DNA of 64,000 nt, from positions 20,661,093 to 20,725,092 of the forward strand of contig NC_081542.1 in the NCBI RefSeq assembly GCF_901000735.1, written 5' to 3'. The position numbers and the translations under genes were made by a program. Of the stretch, positions 24,005-35,640 are shown piece by piece. The first letter of the stretch is position 1. Each line of letters starts with the position of its first letter. The notes beneath the pieces were generated by a model. It had not been told where the DNA came from and did no database searches. It saw nothing but the letters and a program-made list of their open reading frames with translations. The stretch is from Corylus avellana. Lineage: Eukaryota > Streptophyta > Magnoliopsida > Fagales > Betulaceae.

Positions 24005-25840
24005 CTAAAAAAGTCTATGTATATGTGGTCGAAAAAGGAACCTAGACCAATATATTGATCGGATAATATCAGCCCAGAGTTGAAAATGTAGCCCAACAAA
24101 TAAAGTAACTGGGACACCAGCCGAAGCAATTATAAGAATTGGAACCCATGCCATCTCGCTATAATAAACCAAAAAGCAAGTTGCACTAAAAGCCACAACC
24201 ATACTTGCTATAGAGATGAAGAGTGTTTGTAAGTCCAAAAAACAACCTTACAGGCAATGACGCAAGGAAATCTCACTCTGCATAACGTGAAGTGAGAATT
24301 GACAAAAATATCAGTATTGAAGTTGAAGAAGAAAGTAGTGCCACTGCGTCTGATATGAAGAACACCATAAACCAGTTACTTTTCAAAAAAATTGGTGTTC
24401 CTATTTCTTGATTGTTGCCACCTGGTACAGTAAAAGCTACAGTAAAAAATACTGTGGCAATCAGTGTTACCACAAGCATGCAATAGTTTGCCGTGTCTTT
24501 CATCCACTTTTCACCTTGTTTTTTTAATTCTTTATGTTCCTCCATGAGAACTTCCCAAGGTGTATCCGTAGCTTTACCAACTTGATCTTTATGGCCATGT
24601 TGATCATTTTCATCTATATTCGACATACATATGCAGATACACCTATACAAATGTTTACCATTTTGATCTATATTCTTCATCTTCCTGTATAAAGGTGGTA
24701 CAATCTTTTCTATCTTCTACAATGATCGAGGTATAAATAATTGAGAAGTGAAAGTGCAACCAAAAGAAAAATAAATTTTGATCATATAATTACCACCCGC
24801 CTTAAACCACAATAACTCTCGTCGTATTTGAAAAGCGGCTCCTAATATGATATTTAATCGATCTAAAGGAGCCAATTGTCCAGCTAAATGTAGCATGTTG
24901 TTCTTATTTGCGTCAGTATATTGTGCAATGATACCCTTGATAGCGCCTATCTCATATATTACATTGAACACGCTCTATTGCCGATGTTTAACAGCAATAT
25001 GAAATATACTTTGGTTGTTTTTGTCTACTCTCCATATGAGATCAGGATAAGAGTGAATTAGTATAATTAGATATTCAACATTCCCTAATTCTGCGACTTT
25101 AAAAATAAAAGCCGAATGCTCCTTAACTAGATCTTCGAACTTCTTTGTTGGCAATAGTAGAACCTCTTTCCAGAGGAGATAAACTAATTCATGAGCTAAT
25201 GTCTGCATCAAAGCTTTGTTACACATCCCTTTGAACCCTGTGATTATGAAAAAAGAAAGAAAGAAAAAATATATTTAAATATCATTTGATAAGAAAGAAA
25301 TATCAATTTTACAATCTTTATGAACTGCACTAATTATATATCTTAGTAAGATTCATAAAAAAAATGATATTTTAAATTGGGAAAATTATGTCACTATCCG
25401 TTTGTGCTTTCGTGCTTTTCATCTATGTAACTTGTTGGCAAAAGACGTTCCTTTTAATTTTAATAACAAGTGCCAAACATCCTTTGAGATTCTGAAGAAG
25501 ACCATTGAAGTCCCAGGCTTCCACCAGGTGAGCCAACCCCTTGGCCTATAGAAATGCTTACAAATCATTTTAGCCAAATTCCCAATCAAGTGTTTGTGAG
25601 TTGGAATGGAATGCATAACATAAAACAAATGACTTCATAAATAATACTTCTCCTTAATTAAGATATTAATTGAAAAAGTGATTTGTGATCATATGTACTC
25701 TATGTGACAGCATATAGACAACAAAGAATGAGAGATCGCTCACTCGCTAGATTTTTCTCATCTGAGGCGGACTTATCTAATGGTGTTTTTGATTTAGAGG
25801 AAGTGGATGCTTCTTGATCGTTATTTTGTCCACTACTCAT
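24005..25840 (-). pseudogene. Ankyrin-PGG pseudogene lacking its N-terminal ankyrin exons
   Basis: It keeps exon 1 (25840-25744, MSSGQNNDQEASTSS), the FKGMCNKALMQ exon (25237-24801) and the PGG exon (24716-24005, with FTVPGGNNQEIG). It lacks the two exons that encode the main ankyrin repeats in the gene at 28729-32309. Because all the missing borders are phase 1, exon 1 would still splice in frame to the next exon. Damage: GAG to TAG at 24975-24977, TGA at 24273-24275, a 1-nt insertion near 24228 that shifts the last ~75 codons, and a GC donor (GT to GC) after 24801. The remaining segments read as four membrane spans, typical of the PGG domain. It probably makes no full protein. Confidence 0.85.
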
Positions 25841-26900
25841 TTTTTGGAAATATCTCACTCCTTGCAATTGTCACCTTTCACTTTTGTGTTCTTTCTTGAG
25901 GCTCTTTACTTCACAGCACAACCTTGGACCTTTTCTTCTTTTGTAAGAAATAAAATCAGATAGAAAACATATGATCAGTACATAATCAATAAGTTATTCA
26001 TTTGTAAATAATCTCAGTTTATGGGAAATGATAATTTACCATGGTTTTGTTCAAATATCAAACACCTCCCACATGCATGAAGGCCACGTTGAATCAGACA
26101 GATATTTTCAACAACAAAAATATATATATTTTTGTACCAATATATATATATATATCGAGATACTAGCAAATTTTAGATTTGGAAACCGAATAATTAAAAT
26201 TGACACGTCAGAACAAAAAACATAAAAATATATCAAAATTCTAAGCTAGCCAAAGGGAATTGAGCTTAACAAAGGGAACGGAGTTTTTGTGAAGGGCAAG
26301 AGTTTAAGATACTAACCTTGCTGGCGCGTTTGAAACGAAGTCCACCACCAGATTTATGAAGCAATGTTGAGAAACAAAAATGAATATATAGAACAAAAAA
26401 TTAATAAAATAGTAAAGTAAATAATTTCGTTTAATACTAAAAGGAAATTACAAGAAGCTCCTCTCGATAATACGCAAGCAATGCTTTCGTGAGAGATTGA
26501 CGTCACTAATGATGAAGTCATCTTTTGATTTCTAAAATTTTGTAATGTATTAATGCATGTGAGTTGAGCACTAATATTTTAAGATTAGTTTAACAACCCA
26601 AATAATGTCTGCAAGCCAGTTGTAAGCATTCCAAGTTTCTATGCATGAAAACTATAGCCCAACCACTCCTATCACTTTTTTTAATATGCCTAAACAATTT
26701 TTTATTTTTTCCTTGTGTTGGGGCCATGGCCTACACCGGCCACCCCCAGTTCCATCCCTGGTGTGGGTTCTATTTGTTCTGTAATAGGCTTTGATATCAT
26801 GAAAAAATTTATTGGCCTAATTCATCTCATAAAACCGATTTTATAGAAGAGGGTTGTCCATTCCTTATAAACATACCCAAGGTCTTGTCCATAGGCAATG
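25841..26900. other. Upstream region of the ankyrin pseudogene
   Basis: Related to 7141-8420 and 34880-35700 (shared CTTGGACTTTTTCTTCTTTT-like tract and TGACGTCA block at 26498). It has TA-rich repeats near 26120-26155. No coding sequence is seen. Confidence 0.5.
26498..26505 (+). promoter_or_regulatory. TGACGTCA motif upstream of the ankyrin-PGG pseudogene
   Basis: Same conserved block, about 660 bp upstream of the minus-strand start codon at 25840. Further copies lie at 28189-28196 and 36139-36146. Confidence 0.4.
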
Positions 26901-27099
26901 TGGAATTATATTCCTCAACAGTTCATACGTACAAAAACTTAGTAAAAGGCACACCCTTGTATTAAGCAAACAACCCGCTTACTTGCTACCACAATAGTTC
27001 GCCCAAGAGTTTTAGACAATTATTCTACTTTTGATCTTCTTTGCCTTTATCGACTTAATGGAATCTTGCTTGTTATTCCGGCCTCTTCCTCCTTAAAAA

Positions 27100-27790
27100 T
27101 TTCTTTAATTAAGGACGTATTCTACCACTTTGCGTCAGGGTCTATCGGCTCCACCATTTTGGCGTCTTCCACTAGTAGCTAGCCTCCATGGTGATTGGAC
27201 ATAATAAGTTGTTGGAGTTAGCAGCCATTTATCCTCCCAAATTTTAACCGCCTTTCCATTCCCGATTCTCCAAATAACTCTTGTAATAACTAACGTGCCA
27301 CGTACATACTTCTCCAAGCAAAGGACGGTGATCTACTGCACAAAGCCACATCCATTAACAGTTTCATTTGGAAAAATACTTTGCCTTCATGACCCGTTCT
27401 GCCAAACTATGGGAATTCTATAACATTCGCCAACATTGTTTAGCCAATAGTTCTTTATTAAAACATAATAAATCTCTAAAATCCATCAGTCCCTTCATCT
27501 TTGAATACCCCATTTTCTCCCAGATTATCCTCCCAATCTTTGAATCATTTTCCTTATGGTCCTACCAAAACTTTTATATAATGAATTTCTCAACACAATT
27601 CCTGTCGTAGTAGGAAAACGCTTGTACTGTACGTTAGAATTGCTTGGATCACTACTTTTAATAAATTTTTCTTAGAAACTTTGTTTTCCAATCTTTCAAC
27701 GGCTTCCACACTCTGTCTTTAATGGTTTTGGGCTCTCTTATTCTGGAATTTCCCACAAGCGTCAGTAACCCAAATATTTATCAAACTGCT
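27100..27790 (-). pseudogene. L1-type LINE ORF2 remnant
   Basis: Minus-strand frames read, in order, VWKPLKDWKTKFLRK, then IQAILTYSTSVFLL, MGYSKMKGLMDFRDLLCFNK, ELLAKQCWR and RVIWRIGNGKAVKIWEDKWL. All belong to the region after the RT core of plant L1 ORF2 ('W..RKGGLGFRDL..FN.ALLAKQ.WR', 'RIGNG..I.IW.DKWL'). Multiple stops and frameshifts are present, and no poly(A) end or target duplication could be placed. Confidence 0.75.
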
Positions 27791-28728
27791 GAGTAGCTGA
27801 AATTCCTGATTGACAACTGGAGAATGATGATCTTGGATAAGTTGTTTTGTATTTATTTATTTATTTTCCCTTTAATAGTGCTTGACCGATTAATATTAGG
27901 AAGCCAAAAATATTCTATTTGATTTATATTTCTTATATATTTTGATTTATGTTTATATATTATATTTTATATAAGGATTATAACAATATATTGTCTCAAT
28001 TCTAGCAAACTTTCTTTTCATGGGAGGTTGAGGCCACTTATATATTAATTATGATCAAGTTAAAGCACGATGTATTGACATTTTGTTTTCCAAAATTTTG
28101 TAATGTATGAAGGCAAGTGATGCAATCATATTTTAAGATTAGTTTATTTTTTAAGCTAAAATAAAAATGCAATGCTTTCGTGGGAGATTGACGTCACTTT
28201 TGAATTATTACTAACAAGTACATGCATGTTGTTTTTCATAATTTTGTAATGTATGTGTAATTAAGAACATGGAATTGAGTAGCCCAAATATGTACCATTT
28301 ATAATCATTTTCTTTTCCATATATAGTGAAATAGAAATATCATTCTTGTGGCCTCGTAAATGTAAACAATCTCCCAAAACATATTCGATTCTCTTTGATT
28401 TAATTATTCATATTTTGTGAACCTCTATTTTCTTCTATATGCATGTGCTGATATTAAAAGTGAAGTATAGTACGAATCAGTTGACAAAATGAAAGTTCTT
28501 ACTAATGGGTAGCTTGACTATAATCAACCCACTGTGGATTTATAGAGAAAAGTACAATGCAAAATAAAAATAGTAATAATGGTAGCTCTAATCAATGAAG
28601 ATCTTGATGGAAATGATTTAGAAGAACATCAATTCGTAATCTTTCCTTGCTCCATTCTTTCTACAGCCTTTCTTGTTTTTGTTTTACTTACACTTCAAAT
28701 TTTGATCACTCCCCATCAACATCTTTTG

Positions 28729-31700
28729 CTAAAAAAGCCTATGTTTATGTGGCCGGAAAAGGAACCTGGACCAGTATGTTGAGCGGATAATATCAGCCCA
28801 AAGTTGAAAATGTAGCCCAACAAATAAAGTAACTGGGACACCAGCTGAAGCAATTATAACAATTGGAACCCATGCCACTTTACTGTAATAAACCAAAAAG
28901 CAAGTTGCACTAAAAGCTACAACCATACTTGCTATAGAGATGAAGAGTGTTGTAAGTCCAAAAAACAACCTTGCAGGCAATGACGCGAGAAAATCCCCTT
29001 CTGCATAACGCGAAGTGAGAATTGATAAAAATATTAGTATCGAAGTCGAAGAGGAGAGCAGTGCCACTGCATCTGATATGAAGAACACCATAAACCAGTT
29101 GCTTTTCAAAAAAATTGGTGTTCCTATTTCTTGATTGTTTCCACCTGGTACAGTAAAAGCTGCAGCAAAAACTACTGTGGCAATCAGTGTAGCCACAAGC
29201 ATGCAATAGTTTGCTGTGTCTTTCATCCACTTTTCACCTTGTTCTTTCAACTTTTCGTGTTTCTTGATGAATAATTCCCAAGGTGTATATGCAGCTTTAT
29301 CGTCTTGATCTATATTCTTCATCTTCTTGTATGAAGGCGGTACAATCTTTTCTATCTCCTACAATGGTTGAGGTATAAAAATTGACAAGTGAAAGTGCAA
29401 CCAAAAGAAAAATAAATTTAGATCATATAATTACCACCCACCTTAAACCATAATAACTCTCGTCGCATTTGAAGAGCTGCTCCCGATATGATATTTAGTC
29501 GATCTGAAGGAGCCAATTGTCCAGTTAAATGTAGCATGTTGTTCTCATTTAGGTCAGGATATTGTGCAATGATACCCTTGATAGCACCTATCTCATATAT
29601 TAGATTGAACACGCTCTCTTGCCGATGTTTAACAGCAATATGAAATATACTTTGGTTGTTTTTGTCTACTCTCCATATGAGATCAGGATAAGAGCGTATT
29701 AGTATAATTAGATATTCAACATTCCCTAATTCTGCAGCTTTAAAAATAAAAGTCGAATGCTTCTTAACTAGGTTTTCGAACTTGTTTTTTGGCAATACTA
29801 GAACCTCTTTGCAAAGAAGATCAACTAATTCATAAGCTAATGTCTGCATCAAAGCTTTGTTACACATTCCTTTGAACCCTGGAATTATGAAAAAAGAAAA
29901 AAGAAAAAAGAATCTAGTTAAATATCATTTGATGAAAAGATAGAAATATCAATTTTACAATCAATAAAGATGGGAACTGCAATAATTATCTTGGCAAGAT
30001 TCATAGAAAGAAATTATATTTTAAGTTGGGGAAATTATGTCATGCACCATTCGTTTGTGCTTTCGCGCTTTCCACATTGAGACCTCAGCTTTTAATTTTA
30101 TAAATTTAAGACATGTAATGCACCATTCGATTGTAGGGCCTTAGCATCCCACCCACCACGGAGGTCACGCAGAGGATGTTGTGGGGCCTCCGTGATCTCC
30201 ACTCTCACGGTGGGGTACGGTGGGTCTACATAACTGGCCATGGGATAAGAGCCAAACTTTTTTTCATTGGTTATTTATTTATTTATTAAGAAATTGACAT
30301 CATTGCATTTATTTTTCACAAAAAGGTGATCAATTTATTTGCAAATCGGTATAGTTGATAATGTATTTTAAATAGAGGAATGTTAGGCTTAATTACAAAC
30401 AAATTTTTTTAAAAAAATTTATAAACTGATGTGGTACAATATATATTATTAGAAAGGAGATAAATTTAAATTTTGAAAAACCAAATCATATTGTGCCTCA
30501 TTAATTTGTAAATTTTTTTTTTTGTTGTAAAATTTGTTTTTAAGCCTACCATTTTCCTTTTAAATATATTATATGAGTCATATTTCATAATTATATATCA
30601 AAGCATTATAAGAATAACGGCCTCAAATTTAGGAGTTTTGGGGATAGATGTCCTGCTATTTGAATGACTAGCCTATTCTCAAAGAAATAAATAAAGAGAA
30701 ATATATGCTAGGGGTCAATAAGTTCTTCATATTTAACTCATATTTTCATACAAATTCAATAGATCAATTATTAATTTATGTATGGTTCACATAAGTCCAC
30801 CAATCTAATGGTTGATTTGTGAGATGAGATGAGTCAAATATGAGAAAAATATTAACCCCTAGCATTTCTTAAAAAGAAATTATAAACATCTATAAATTTT
30901 TTTTTCTAGGCATAAAGATCGATACACTTTAATTACGTAAAAAGATGCTCTTCTAGCTATAACCCCAACCCCACCAATAAAAAAAAAAAAATAAATAAAA
31001 AATTAAAAAATAAATAAAAAACCCACTTACAATGATCGAGACATCTAAATATAGAATGATTTATCCCATTAGAATTTCCCATAGTTATTGAAATAGATAT
31101 CAGCTAAAGATTTGGTGTGATCAAGTAAGCTAATTCTCTCATTCCTAGGTGATTTGAGCAAAATTGTCATCAATCTCTGATTAGTATTAGAAAAGCAAGC
31201 AACTACTATGGAAAGGTAACATATTTGTGCAAGTAAATTAAAGAAAATTGAGTTGTAGGAAAACTCACAGGAGTTGTTTAAGCATCTTTCCCATACTGAT
31301 AGCTGACTTTTCCTGCCGATTGCAAAAGGTTTTCTAGCCAACTCTTGCAGTGCTATTCTCTTATAGCTATCCTCCATAGTTGCTAAACTTCGATCCTTAA
31401 TCAGAATATTCAATGCTATATCTGTCCATAAAACAATACATTTGATTTGATCATTGTCATGATATACATTCACTTTGAATTGAATTGTAAATTAATTTTC
31501 TCAAACTCCCAAATACATACCGTACATATCAGTAGAAATAGTAGCAATAAGGATATCAATGCGTTCGATAGTTTCCAAATCTTCAAAAGGAGTGAGAGGG
31601 TATAGATACGACACCATCTTTCTACGTCCGTTTAAAGCTGCCACGTAAAGTGGGGTCTTGTCACCGCTACCGCGGATTAATGGCAGTTCCTTTTGCTTTT

Positions 31701-32309
31701 CCACCATCTCCTGGGCAATGGACACGATTCCTGATCCAGCAGCAAAGTAAAGGGCTGTGTTTCCATTGTTATTTGGTAATGCTATTTCAACCGGATCCAT
31801 ACATTTGACCAGTTCTTTAACAAAATCAGTGCGTTCTGCTGTGACTGCGATGTGAAGAGCTGTCTCATTCCCTTCTGTTATGGGACGGCGAAAGACATCT
31901 GGATATTTCTCAAATAGAGCCTTAGCAACTTTCCAATCTCCTTTTAGGGCAGCTTGATAGAGGGGAACGGAAGTGGCGAGGTAGTAAAATCTTTTTTCCC
32001 CTGGAAATTTGGAAGCAGAAGGCATATGAACTATTATATTTTGATGATAGATCATACCATTTAGATACTAAAGAAGCAGGAAGATATATACAAAATATCT
32101 AATAAGACAGCAAATGAAAATTTTCTTTTGGGGGTCTCTCTTGGCCTATGCTTAACAGATCATTTTATCCAAATAATGTGACAGCACTTACTCGCCAAAG
32201 GATCATCTATAAAATCATTATCTGGTGACATGTTTGATTTAGCGGAATTGAAATCTTCTTGATCATTATCTTGTCCAATACTACCAGAAGCCCTTTGAGG
32301 AATACTCAT
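28729..32309 (-). CDS. Ankyrin-repeat PGG-domain membrane protein (ACD6/ITN1-like), complete
   Basis: Five exons: 32309-32192, 32030-31521, 31421-31269, 29878-29442 and 29358-28729. All introns are GT-AG and the phases match (1,1,1,0), giving 1848 nt and 615 aa. Exon 2 carries the N-terminal ankyrin repeats (ALKGDWKVAKALFEKYPDVF, GNETALHIAVTAERTDFVKE, KTPLYVAALNGRRKMVSYL). Exon 4 has further repeats (FKAAELGNVEYLIILIRSYP, SIFHIAVKHRQ). Exon 5 begins EIEKIVPPSY and holds the PGG domain (FTVPGGNNQEIG, PGG at ~477-479) with four hydrophobic spans. Family members are membrane proteins of defence, salicylate and salt signalling; the role here is inferred. Intron 3 (1390 bp) contains two MITEs. The exon 2 acceptor is the weakest border. 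The first three exons are duplicated at 6100-7140. Confidence 0.88.
30364..30568. mobile_element. MITE inside intron 3 of the ankyrin gene
   Basis: About 80-bp imperfect terminal inverted repeats: the left GGAATGTTAGGCTTAATTAC pairs with the right TAAGCCTACCATTTTCC region. There is no ORF. The pair folds into a long hairpin. Confidence 0.6.
30700..30870. mobile_element. Second MITE inside intron 3 of the ankyrin gene
   Basis: The left TGCTAGGGGTCAATA and right TATTAACCCCTAGCA ends are inverted. The interior arms also pair (ACTCATATTTTC with GAAAAATA...). About 170 bp, no ORF. Confidence 0.65.
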
Positions 32310-32517
32310 TGTTTGAAAATATCTTACTCCTTACAATTGTCACCTTTGACTTTTGTCTTCTTTATTGAGGCTCTCTTGACAACACCCCCTTGGACTTCTT
32401 CTTCTTTTGTAAGAAACAAAATCAGATAGACAACATATGATCAGTACATATTTAAAATGGTGTTGCGCATGTCTATAGAATACTAATTAAATAGATGAAG
32501 AGTGACTATAAAAACTA

Positions 32518-32548
<31 letters not shown>

Positions 32549-33098
32549 GATTTTGAATAAAGATCCTGCATAACTTTTTTCATTTCTCTTGCTCATTATG
32601 CTTATCAAATTGCCTTCCATAAATTTAAACATGTAAGATGATCAGAGATAGAGATCCCAGTTGTAGTTGCTTTGCATGTGATACTGAGCATGATTTGTTA
32701 GCCAATTTAGCAGGACTGCAGTAAGCCTCCCCTCACAACAAATCATCAATTTTTCCTTTTCAGAAAGTCTTCGTGATGAAATTTGTGAAGCAGTAAATTA
32801 GTATATAGGAAACATGCACCATGACAGAAATATCAAGCTTATGTTTTATGAATTGCAAACAAAAAGGGCAAGTTAAAAAAAAAAAAAGGTATACATGCAT
32901 GACGTTTGCTTAACATGATTAAGGGTCTATTTTGGTATTCGTTTAACATTCAAAAAGTCCGTTCAAAAAAAAAAAAATTGTTTGGTAAAAAGAATTTGAA
33001 AGAGCTTTTAAGGGTTCAAAAAGCCTAAAAATGGCTAAAATGAAACTTTTGCCAAAAAATGCTTTTTGATTACAACAACAATTTCTGAAAAAAGTTAT
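31197..33098 (-). repeat. 1.9-kb block near-identical to 6028-7929
   Basis: Covers the first three exons and upstream region of the complete ankyrin gene and ends exactly at the gap 33099-33198. See the partner block for the comparison. Confidence 0.9.
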
Positions 33099-33198
33099 NN
33101 NNNNNNNNNNNNNNNNNNNNNNNNNNNNNNNNNNNNNNNNNNNNNNNNNNNNNNNNNNNNNNNNNNNNNNNNNNNNNNNNNNNNNNNNNNNNNNNNNN
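33099..33198. other. Assembly gap, 100 N
   Basis: Placeholder-length gap. It separates the ankyrin gene's upstream region from the second copy of the unknown gene, so their spacing is not known. Confidence 0.99.
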
Positions 33199-33419
33199 AT
33201 ATTTTGGATTTATGATATAATTTTTATATATATTGAATTTTTCTTGTTAATAAACCATATATATATATATATATGGTAAAAAATTTAATTAATGGATCGA
33301 GGTGCATTAGCTGTAGCTAGTTCCTTAATCATTGGCTGACATACATGATCTACTCAACAGACATATCATTGACTTGTTGAACATTTTTGGTGCCCGACTA
33401 ATTCGTTCTAGAAGGGAAA

Positions 33420-34179
33420 ATGAGGACATATTCCGTGCCGTCTCCGAGCGATGATATTCCGCTGTATAATCAATTCACAGTCCTATTCCCTTCCGGTGAA
33501 GCAAGAACAAAAAAATCTTGCAATCCTCTAGGGATGAGAAATGGAGACGGAATGAAAAAACCAAAACATGAAGTGCATTCCCCGAAGTCAAGGGAAGAAA
33601 AACCAAGAAGAAATAACCCGCAGTCAGGTATTGCTCATGATCAGAAAAATGGACGCCCTGCCACAGGTTTTTTTTGTTTTCCAATCATCAGCTATTTTTC
33701 ATATATTTAAACTTCAGCTTTGTGTGTATGTTTGCACACACACACACACACATATATATATATAAGCTTGTTGAGTATTCTCTGGTGCCATTCGTGCTGT
33801 TGGGAACTAATTATAGTTATTGATTCTAGATGGGCAATTAAAATCATCTAAATCGAAAAAGCAGGATTCCTTCAAGCCAAGCAAATCAGGTTCAAGAACT
33901 CAGAGAAAGCCACCAAGTGCTGGCGAAGGTTTTTCCTTGGAATATTCAGATATTTCTTGGCCATTTGCGGGATTAAAACTTCCAATCCGTGTGTGCGTGT
34001 TTGCATGTATCATCTGGTTAATCAAGTGTTATATTATGTCGTCGTTGGATACTCGGTATACACAAATGCAAATTCAGATGGAGACCCTCACTAGCACTAT
34101 CAACGGTTTGCAGCAAGGGATACCACCTACTGATGAGGAATATCAGACTTGGATGAACTATGAAGGATTTGCTGTGTGA
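33420..34179 (+). CDS. Unknown two-exon gene, small membrane-anchored protein (copy 2)
   Basis: Exons 33420-33666 and 33830-34179, with the same phase-1 GT-AG intron as copy 1 and 198 aa. It differs from copy 1 at about nine residues, all in the first 137. The last ~60 residues and the adjoining 3' sequence are identical by eye. The hydrophobic segment (RVCVFACIIWLIKCYIM) and the coiled-coil-like stretch are kept. The intron is shorter (163 bp versus 194 bp) because of microsatellite differences. AATAAA is at 34250-34255. The family is not recognised. The conserved frame, splice sites and C-terminus support a real gene under constraint, or a very recent copy in that part. Confidence 0.7.
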
Positions 34180-34859
34180 AAATATTTGGCGCAGTGCTGT
34201 TTTATTACCAAACAATTCTGATCGATCCTGTTTATTTTAGTTTCTACGCAATAAATTTTTTTGGTTTTTATAAATGTCTTATCTTTATTAATAATACATT
34301 TCATTTTTTCTTTTACCTGTGGGTCGCACATTCTTAATTGGTGAGTTTTTTTTTTTTTGTTTTTTTTTTTCGAATTTATAAAAATATTTTTGTCTTATTA
34401 AAACTTATATTTATAATATCATTTGAACTGCACTAAGTTCTATGGTTTTTCTAAAGCAAGTAAATTTTTCTCAACAATAAATATCATTGGTGTTGATCAT
34501 GTGGTGTGATAAATATTGTGTTTCATTATTAATGTGATGATTATTTATTTATTTTTTATCATATTATATTGATGCTTGATTAATATTGATTGTTTCATCA
34601 TATGATACATGTATAATTAGTGTATTAATTAGTGTTTGATTTCCACATACAATATTGATTTATTCGAATCAATATATGTTTGAATTTTGTTGAACTGTGA
34701 TTTAAATACTAATTAAATTAGTAGGTTAATTCAACAAGACCTATTCATTCTCCTAAGTCTAGCATCTATATATATAGAGCATTCTTAGAGATTTTTCAGT
34801 GTTGTTCTTTTTTCTAAAACCAGTTTTTAAGTGAGAGAATATTAGCCATTATAGGTTAA

Positions 34860-35640
34860 CCTTCAGCCCTTTGACGAATATTACTCATTTTTTTGGAAAT
34901 ATCTCACTGCTCCTTGCAATTGTCAACTTTTACTTTTGTCTTCTCTATTGAGGCTCTTTACTTCACAGCACCCACTTGGACTTTTTCTTCTTTTGTAAGA
35001 AACAAAATCAGATAGAAAACGTTTGATCAGTACATAGTTAATATAGTATTGTGCATGTTTATAGAATATTTAAATGGATGAGGAGATGAGCAGATGAAGA
35101 GTGACTATAAAAACTAAGAGAGAGAGAGAGATGATTTTGAGTAAAGATCCTGCATAACTTTTTCATTTGTCTTGCTCATTATGCTTATCAAATTTCCTTC
35201 CATAAATTTAAACAATATTGTAAGCTGATCAGAGATAGAGATCCCAGTTGTATGTGATATTGAGCATGATTTGTTAGTCAGTTTTTCTTTTTCATAGAGT
35301 TTTCTTAATGAAATTTGTGAATCAGTAAATTAATATATAGGAAGCACCATGACAGAATACCAGGCTTATCTTTTATGAATGGGAAAAAAAATAAAAAAAT
35401 AAAAAATAAAAATAAAGAAAGAAAAAAGGAAGAAAGAAGAAGAAGAAGAAAATCATGAGTAAGAGAAATTACTATTGGCATGATGACAACAACTATTAAT
35501 TATGCTGAAGATTTATTGTAGGAGGCTGAGAACACTTACTATTAGAATTCTAGTTAGCCGTTGCAAATTGAGCTTCAGAGTCTGCTGGAGCGTTTGGCTA
35601 CAAAGTCCACCAGATTTGTAAAACAATCTTCACCATTAAA
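34860..35640 (-). pseudogene. Orphan 5' end of an ankyrin-PGG gene copy
   Basis: Matches the start codon and upstream regions of the other ankyrin copies. A start context followed by MSNIRQRAEG and then a stop lies near 34862-34894. Next come the CTTCTTTTGTAAGAAACAAA tract, a (GA)n tract at about 35118-35130 and the GTTTGGCTACAAAGTCCACC block. No ankyrin or PGG exon follows on the minus strand, so only the promoter/leader part of a duplicated unit survives. Confidence 0.6.

Noticed and set aside
33475..33684. Minus-strand ORF opposite exon 1 of the unknown gene copy 2
   Set aside because: The plus-strand reading has a phase-consistent intron and is kept in both copies; the antisense frame is not.
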